A program made the translations under genes and the position numbers. From contig DIUV01000047.1 in NCBI GenBank assembly GCA_002423155.1, forward strand, positions 1 to 53,164: a DNA stretch of 53,164 nt. The letters run 5' to 3'. Shown here piece after piece: positions 48,959 to 53,164 of this stretch. Origin of the DNA: Alphaproteobacteria bacterium UBA6149. GTDB taxonomy: Bacteria > Pseudomonadota > Alphaproteobacteria > Rickettsiales > UBA998. A model generated the notes under the pieces. The model was not told the DNA's origin. It saw only the letters and a list, made by a program, of their open reading frames with translations, and made no database searches. Numbering within the stretch: position 1 is the stretch's first letter; the number at the start of each line of letters is the position of its first letter.

Positions 48959-50212
48959 ATGACAATTTTAAAATCAGATTTTTTACATATCTTCCAAGAA
49001 CGGGGATTTTTGCATCAATGTACTAATTTGAGCGAGTTGGATGCGCTATTAGCCAAACCCACCACTGCTTATATTGGTTTTGATTGCACCGCCCAGAGCT
49101 TGCATGTGGGAAGTCTGATTCAGATTATGGCATTATATTGGTGGCAGCAATGCGGACATAAACCCATTGTTTTAATGGGCGGCGGCACTACCAAAGTGGG
49201 GGATCCTTCGGGCAAAGACGAGTCACGTAAATTATTGGATGATAACGCTATTTCTCAGAACATGCAGGGCATAAAAAGCGTATTCAGTAATTTTTTGCGC
49301 TTTGGGGAAAATGCTAACGATGCCCAGATGGTCAACAATGCCGACTGGCTGGATAATCTTGAATATATTCCTTTTTTACGCGATTTTGGGCGGCATTTTT
49401 CGGTTAATCACATGTTGTCGATGGACTCGGTGAAATTACGGCTGGAGCGTGAGCAACATTTAAGCTTTTTAGAATTTAATTACATGATCTTACAAGCTTA
49501 TGATTTTGCTAAATTAGCGCAGGATTATAATTGCCAACTACAAATTGGCGGCTCGGACCAATGGGGAAATATTGTTAGTGGTGCAGAATTAACCCGGCGT
49601 ATTGGGCATGACAAACCCGTATTTGGGCTAACCACCCCCTTACTTGCCACCTCTTCAGGCGCAAAAATGGGAAAAACCGCAGATGGTGCGGTGTGGCTCA
49701 ATGCGGATTTATTTTCTGCTTATGATTATTGGCAATTCTGGCGCAATAGCGAAGATGCGGATGTGGGCAGATTTTTACGCCTGTTCACTACCTTGCCAAT
49801 TGCGGAAATACTCAAGTTAGAAGCCTTAAAAGATGCGGAAATAAATGAGGCGAAAAAGATACTCGCGACGGAGGCAACTGCTTTGCTACACGGGCGATCA
49901 GCGGCAGAAATTGCTGCCGAAACTGCGCATAAAATCTTTGCCGAAAATAACTGGCAAGCGGCTGAGAATATGCAGAAAATTCTGATTGAGGCAGCAGAGC
50001 TAACCGAAGGCAAAATCGCCGCGCATAAATTATTTACCCTTGCTGGTTTAGCCAGTTCAGGCAAAGAAGCGCGCAGATTGATTGAGGGCGGCGGAGCACG
50101 CATTGACGACCAAGCAATTGCCGATGCTAATCAGTTGATTAGCTTAGGCGACGCCGCACTAAAATTAAGCGCCGGCAAAAAACGTCACCTCCTCGTAGAA
50201 AGAGCAAATTAA
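48959..50212 (+). CDS. tyrS: Tyrosyl-tRNA synthetase
   Basis: The enzyme charges tRNA-Tyr. The 417-residue class I protein has the N-terminal YIGFDCTAQSLHVGSLIQIM with HVGS as the HIGH equivalent, GGGTTKVGDPSGKDE, QAYDFAKLAQDYNCQLQIGGSDQWGNI and the second signature AKMGKTADGAVWL. A C-terminal S4 RNA-binding domain follows (about 345-415, GLASSGKEARRLIEGGGARID). Its TAA stop is part of a TAAT target site duplicated by the family A element that follows. Confidence 0.97.
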   Translation: MTILKSDFLHIFQERGFLHQCTNLSELDALLAKPTTAYIGFDCTAQSLHVGSLIQIMALYWWQQCGHKPIVLMGGGTTKVGDPSGKDESRKLLDDNAISQNMQGIKSVFSNFLRFGENANDAQMVNNADWLDNLEYIPFLRDFGRHFSVNHMLSMDSVKLRLEREQHLSFLEFNYMILQAYDFAKLAQDYNCQLQIGGSDQWGNIVSGAELTRRIGHDKPVFGLTTPLLATSSGAKMGKTADGAVWLNADLFSAYDYWQFWRNSEDADVGRFLRLFTTLPIAEILKLEALKDAEINEAKKILATEATALLHGRSAAEIAAETAHKIFAENNWQAAENMQKILIEAAELTEGKIAAHKLFTLAGLASSGKEARRLIEGGGARIDDQAIADANQLISLGDAALKLSAGKKRHLLVERAN

Positions 50213-50213
50213 T

Positions 50214-50356
50214 GGGAACCTCTAAAAATTCATTCTGGCGAGCAAAATGCGCGGCAATGAAGTGGCGCAAGCGGAGCGTAGCAGCGCTACGTGAGCATTG
50301 CGACGAAGCTTCATTGCAAGCAAGTTTGCCGCCAGAATGGATTTTTAGAGGTTCCC
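50214..50356. repeat. Family A palindromic element between tyrS and rdgB
   Basis: This is a 143-bp palindrome with arms GGGAACCTCTAAAAATTCAT and TCTGGCG, answered on the right by the complement with one or two mismatches, ending GGTTCCC. It is flanked by TAAT on both sides (50210-50213, 50357-50360). The centre (AGCGTAGCAGCGCTACGTGAG) is the same core, inverted, as in the elements at 1435 and 52306. Element plus duplication is 147 bases, and the frame from ATG 50212 into rdgB is open throughout. Its right arm holds AGAGG, seven bases before the rdgB ATG. Confidence 0.85.
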
Positions 50357-50358
50357 TA

Positions 50359-50979
50359 ATGTTGCTGCCCCCAAAAACTAAATTAATAATCGCCACCCAT
50401 AACCAAGGCAAATTACGCGAGTTGCAGGAAATATTATTACCCCTGCAATTAGACGTAGTTTCCGCTGGCGAACTCGGGCTGCCCGAACCGGAAGAAACGG
50501 GGGATAGTTTTGCCGCCAATGCCCTGCTCAAAGCAAAAGCAGCCGCTACAGCTTCAGGCTATGTTGCCCTAGCGGATGATTCGGGCTTGAGTGTGGATAT
50601 TTTAAATGGGGATCCGGGAATTTATTCCGCGCGCTGGGCAAAAATTGATGGGAAAACGGATTTTGCCTGGGCTGCCGAAAAAATCCGCACAGCAATTATA
50701 GACAAAGGCGAAAACCCACAAGGAGCAAAAGCGCGTTTTATTTGTGCGCTGACTTTATATGCTCCGCAAGATAAAATTTTACAGGTTGAAGGACATGTAG
50801 AGGGCACACTCACCTTCCCTGCACGGGGGGAAAAAGGTTTTGGCTATGATCCTATATTCATTGCCGACCAGCACAAAAATAGCGGAAAAACTTTTGCGGA
50901 AATAACGCCGCAGGAAAAAAATGCCCTTAGTCATCGCACACAGGCATTTGCTAAATTATTACAAAAATTAAACGGTTAA
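50359..50979 (+). CDS. rdgB: XTP/dITP pyrophosphatase RdgB
   Basis: RdgB hydrolyses non-canonical purine nucleotides (dITP, XTP) and keeps them out of DNA. The 206-residue protein has the HAM1 start LIIATHNQGKLRELQEIL, the active-site SFAANALLKAKAAATASGYVALADDSGL, SARWA, GHVEGTL and GEKGFGYDPIF, ending NALSHRTQAF. An upstream ATG (50212) would fuse a 49-residue tail encoded by the palindromic element; I choose 50359 because AGAGG precedes it and it gives family length. Both forms are possible. Confidence 0.94.
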   Translation: MLLPPKTKLIIATHNQGKLRELQEILLPLQLDVVSAGELGLPEPEETGDSFAANALLKAKAAATASGYVALADDSGLSVDILNGDPGIYSARWAKIDGKTDFAWAAEKIRTAIIDKGENPQGAKARFICALTLYAPQDKILQVEGHVEGTLTFPARGEKGFGYDPIFIADQHKNSGKTFAEITPQEKNALSHRTQAFAKLLQKLNG

Positions 50980-50983
50980 AAAC

Positions 50984-51997
50984 ATGACGAAGCCCGGAAA
51001 ATTAAACATTTATTTCGCCTCACAAATCTTTGCCATTTGTGCATTATTATTGCTACTTAAACTGGGATTATTGCCGGCACTATTGGCAGGTCTTTTAATT
51101 TATCAATTGGTGCAAACATCTACCAAATTATTTGCAAAAATTGGGGTTACTCCATTATTGGGACAAATATTCTCGCTGATTATAATATCTATCGTGGTAA
51201 TTTTTGGAATTGTGCTCGGCAGTATAGAACTCACTGCCTTTATCAAATCTGGTTCAGGTGGTGGCGTTGCCTTAATGCAAAAAATGGCGGATGCTATAGA
51301 AATAAGAATAGGCTTATTACCAGATTGGATGCAAGATTATTTGCCGACCAATATAAATGATTTACAAAAAATAATGGCAGGTTGGCTACGTGAGAATTCG
51401 GCACAACTAAGCCATATTGGTCGCAGCATTGGCACTTCCATCGTATATATATTAACAGGCATGATTATTGGCGGCATGGTTGCCATCAACCATAATAAAA
51501 CCAATATAAAACTGGGGGTTTTACCCACCATATTAAAAGAAAGAGTGTGTTTGTTGAGCAATTCTTTTCAGAGAATTGTTTTTTCTCAAGTGAAAATATC
51601 CACCATAAACACCTGCTTCACCACCATTTTTATCACCATTATATTCCCGTTATTCAACGTACAACTACCCATGAAAACCACCATCATTGCCATCACTTTT
51701 ATTGCTGGTTTGCTGCCTGTATTGGGCAATTTAATTTCTAATACAGTAATTTTTCTGATTAGCTTTGGCGTATCTTCGGGGGCAGCTTTTGGGGCATTGG
51801 CTTTTTTGGTTATTATCCATAAATTAGAATATTTCCTAAACGCTCATATAATTGGCACCAATATCAGCGCACGCGCATGGGAGATTTTATTGGCAATGAT
51901 TGCCATGGAAGCTATGTTCGGACTAAGCGGAATAATCGCCGCCCCTATTTATTATGCTTATTTGAAAGACGAACTAAACGCACAAAAACTTTTATAA
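50984..51997 (+). CDS. AI-2E transporter family (PerM/YdiK-like) membrane permease
   Basis: The 337-residue protein has six to eight hydrophobic segments: two at the N-terminus (about 12-40), one at about 60-90, a soluble stretch (about 90-145), one at about 150-170, and a C-terminal group (about 200-330). That group includes FIAGLLPVLGNLISNTVIFLI and a conserved-looking HKLEYFLNAHIIGTNI and SARAWEILLAMIAMEAMFGLSG. The last segment is typical of the AI-2E exporter/PerM family. Substrates of most members are unknown. It starts four bases after rdgB, and its end overlaps the xerD stop by six bases. Confidence 0.87.
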   Translation: MTKPGKLNIYFASQIFAICALLLLLKLGLLPALLAGLLIYQLVQTSTKLFAKIGVTPLLGQIFSLIIISIVVIFGIVLGSIELTAFIKSGSGGGVALMQKMADAIEIRIGLLPDWMQDYLPTNINDLQKIMAGWLRENSAQLSHIGRSIGTSIVYILTGMIIGGMVAINHNKTNIKLGVLPTILKERVCLLSNSFQRIVFSQVKISTINTCFTTIFITIIFPLFNVQLPMKTTIIAITFIAGLLPVLGNLISNTVIFLISFGVSSGAAFGALAFLVIIHKLEYFLNAHIIGTNISARAWEILLAMIAMEAMFGLSGIIAAPIYYAYLKDELNAQKLL

Positions 51998-53038
51998 TTT
52001 AGCTAAGGGATGATGCGTCTGCACCAATTCCTGCAAATGTTCGGGTAAAATATGCGTATAAATTTGCGTGGTGCTAATATCTGCATGCCCAAGCAAAGTT
52101 TGCACCACGCGTAAATCTGCGCCACCAGCAAGTAAGTGCGAAGCAAAAGAATGACGCAAAGCATGCGGATGTAATTTTTCTTCATCAATGCAGGTTTTGC
52201 GTCCCAATTCCCGCAATAACTTACCAAAAAATTGGCGCGTAATATGCCCTTGCGCTGCGGCAGAAGGAAATAAATATAACGGTTTTTTATTTAGTTTCTT
52301 CAAATGAGGCTGTTGCAAAATGATTCTAGCGGGTAATTTCGTCGTTATTTTTGTACTCAAATCCTCATGTAGCGCAGCTACACTGCGGTTTTCCGTGCAA
52401 AAATGCCTAGAAATTCCCTCGCCAGAATCATTTTGCAACAGCCTCAAATAATTATTCAGGGCATCCATTGCCTGATTATTCAACGGAGCTAAGCGTTCTT
52501 TGCCGCCTTTGCCACTAATCAGCAGAAAATAATTTTCATTACCTTCTGAATCTAACAATTTATCCAACTGCTCCAAACGCAGACCAACTAATTCCGAAAC
52601 GCGCAAACCTGCAGCATATAAAATTTGCAACATGGCGTAAAGACGCGCCCCCTCAATCGTTTCATCCTGAGCGGCAGTATCTAATAAAATCTGCATTTCC
52701 TGCTTAGTCAAACTATCAGGCAAAGTTCGACCTTGCCGCGGAGCATCTAAATGCGTGGAGGGATTATCATCACGAATATGCTCACTGGCTAAATAACGAA
52801 AAAAATGCCGCAAGGAACTTAATTTACGCGCCGCACTCGCAGGTGCTAAATGATTTTTTTGAGAAAGACTAATCAAATAATTTTGTAAATCACTTTCAAG
52901 CAATTTCTCAATCGGCAATTTATGGGCTCTTGCCCAGCCTAGAAATTGGGTTAAATCTCGCCGATAGGCATCCAAAGTATTAGCCGAAGCATTACGCTGG
53001 GCTTGCAACATAGCTAGAAAATCCTCGACTATATCCAT
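51992..53038 (-). CDS. xerD: Tyrosine recombinase XerD with in-frame palindrome insertion
   Basis: XerD with XerC resolves chromosome dimers at dif. The 348-residue protein has the N-terminal core-binding domain (about 1-100) and the catalytic domain with Arg146 (AAGLRVSEL), Lys in SGKGGKERLAPL (about 177-180), His292 and Arg295 in HPHALRHSFASHLL, His318 in LLGHADISTTQ and nucleophile Tyr327. It is 48 residues longer than usual. Residues about 199-246 (RLLQNDSGEGISRHF through IILQQPHL) come from a 144-base insertion (element plus AAAT duplication). Removing it restores NNYLKKLNKKPLYLF and a 300-residue protein. The xerD/xerC distinction rests on context and sequence feel. Confidence 0.92.
   Translation of the reverse strand: MDIVEDFLAMLQAQRNASANTLDAYRRDLTQFLGWARAHKLPIEKLLESDLQNYLISLSQKNHLAPASAARKLSSLRHFFRYLASEHIRDDNPSTHLDAPRQGRTLPDSLTKQEMQILLDTAAQDETIEGARLYAMLQILYAAGLRVSELVGLRLEQLDKLLDSEGNENYFLLISGKGGKERLAPLNNQAMDALNNYLRLLQNDSGEGISRHFCTENRSVAALHEDLSTKITTKLPARIILQQPHLKKLNKKPLYLFPSAAAQGHITRQFFGKLLRELGRKTCIDEEKLHPHALRHSFASHLLAGGADLRVVQTLLGHADISTTQIYTHILPEHLQELVQTHHPLAKL
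52306..52445. repeat. Family A palindromic element inside xerD
   Basis: This is a 140-bp palindrome with arms GAGGCTGTTGCAAAATGATT and CTAGCG on the left and the complement on the right (GCCAGAATCATTTTGCAAC, AGCCTC). AAAT flanks both sides (52302-52305 and 52446-52449), a 4-bp duplication. The centre CTCATGTAGCGCAGCTACA, then CTGCGGTT, matches the eno-upstream element. Element plus duplication is 144 bases, 48 codons, and it has no stop in the xerD frame. Confidence 0.9.
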
Positions 53039-53084
53039 ATTTTCTAATTAACTTGCGGATAGCAAAATACTACAAGGCATGACT

Positions 53085-53164
53085 CTACCCGACAATTTTT
53101 TGTTTTTTTCAACATCATCCGTCGTCATCCCCGCCTCGTGCGCACTACTGTCCAACAAAACTTT
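53085..53164. mobile_element. Partial MITE or palindrome cut by the window edge
   Basis: CTACCCGACAATTTTTTG resembles the family B end of copy 1 (CTACACGACAATATTATT). About 25 bases later ATCCGTCGTCATCCCCGCC resembles the start of an inner palindrome. The rest lies outside the window, so the identity is tentative. It lies upstream of the xerD start. Confidence 0.45.

Overview
The window reads as an AT-leaning alphaproteobacterial chromosome segment. The evidence is gene order and content: tpiA-secG-pyrG; argS-SPOR protein-nagZ-tatA with tatB-tatC-serS; DUF4167-prmC-prfA-hisS; a complex I NDUFA12-type subunit followed by an mlaD-like gene and a DUF2155 gene; metX-metW; a membrane-anchored class I cytochrome c; and a DUF599 membrane protein. 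I cannot place the order or genus from sequence alone. No rRNA gene, intact tRNA gene, CRISPR array, prophage or complete insertion sequence was seen. Nearly all the DNA is coding. The genes are housekeeping genes for glycolysis (eno, tpiA, gap), tryptophan synthesis (trpE, trpGDC), methionine synthesis (metX, metW), isoprenoid synthesis (dxs, ispA), the cell envelope (kdsB, nagZ, anmK, lolCD, mlaD-like, NlpD-like), protein export (secG, tatABC), aminoacyl-tRNA synthetases (serS, argS, hisS, tyrS) and DNA maintenance (radA, xseB, xerD, rdgB).

Layout. 160-5096 (minus): ppiD-trpE-eno. 5433-10163 (plus): tpiA-secG-pyrG-radA and a small membrane protein. 10426-20492 (minus): lolC-lolD-argS-SPOR-nagZ-tatA, an AbiEii-type nucleotidyltransferase pair lodged inside the tat cluster, then tatB-tatC-serS. 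20731-25444: an Ala/Lys-rich secreted protein, a peptide-binding protein, cytochrome c, kdsB and an NlpD-like lipoprotein. 25557-30020 (plus): trpG-trpD-trpC-DUF599-PH/SHOCT-rlmJ. 30291-37665 (minus): hemW, DUF4167-prmC-prfA, hisS, xseB-ispA. 37791-42800: NDUFA12-mlaD-DUF2155, metX-metW, relBE-gap. 42927-47692: several orphan genes around dxs. 47682-53038: anmK, tyrS-rdgB-AI-2E family permease, xerD.

The unusual part is the palindromic repeats. Family A has three members (1435-1578, 50214-50356, 52306-52445). Each is 140-144 bp and forms one long hairpin, with outer arms that differ between copies but resemble IS5-type ends, a shared central GTAGC..GCTAC core, and a short AT-rich target duplication. 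One lies in frame inside xerD and adds 48 codons while keeping the catalytic residues. The other two lie just upstream of rdgB and eno, and each appears to supply the Shine-Dalgarno sequence of the downstream gene. Family B (5113-5325, 10168-10404, 24240-24477, and a cut copy at the right edge) are MITE-like elements with common CTACACGACA ends and probable 10-bp target duplications. The inner palindrome of two of them is also found inside different ends at 35983-36178, which has a perfect 10-bp duplication. Ends and cores therefore appear to be exchanged independently. One copy supplies the stop codon of kdsB and another supplies the leader of ppiD. Together with several in-frame 12-18 bp tandem repeats in trpC, prmC and the DUF4167 gene, the window suggests a genome that small repeats invade repeatedly, including inside essential genes, in a way reminiscent of Rickettsia palindromic elements.
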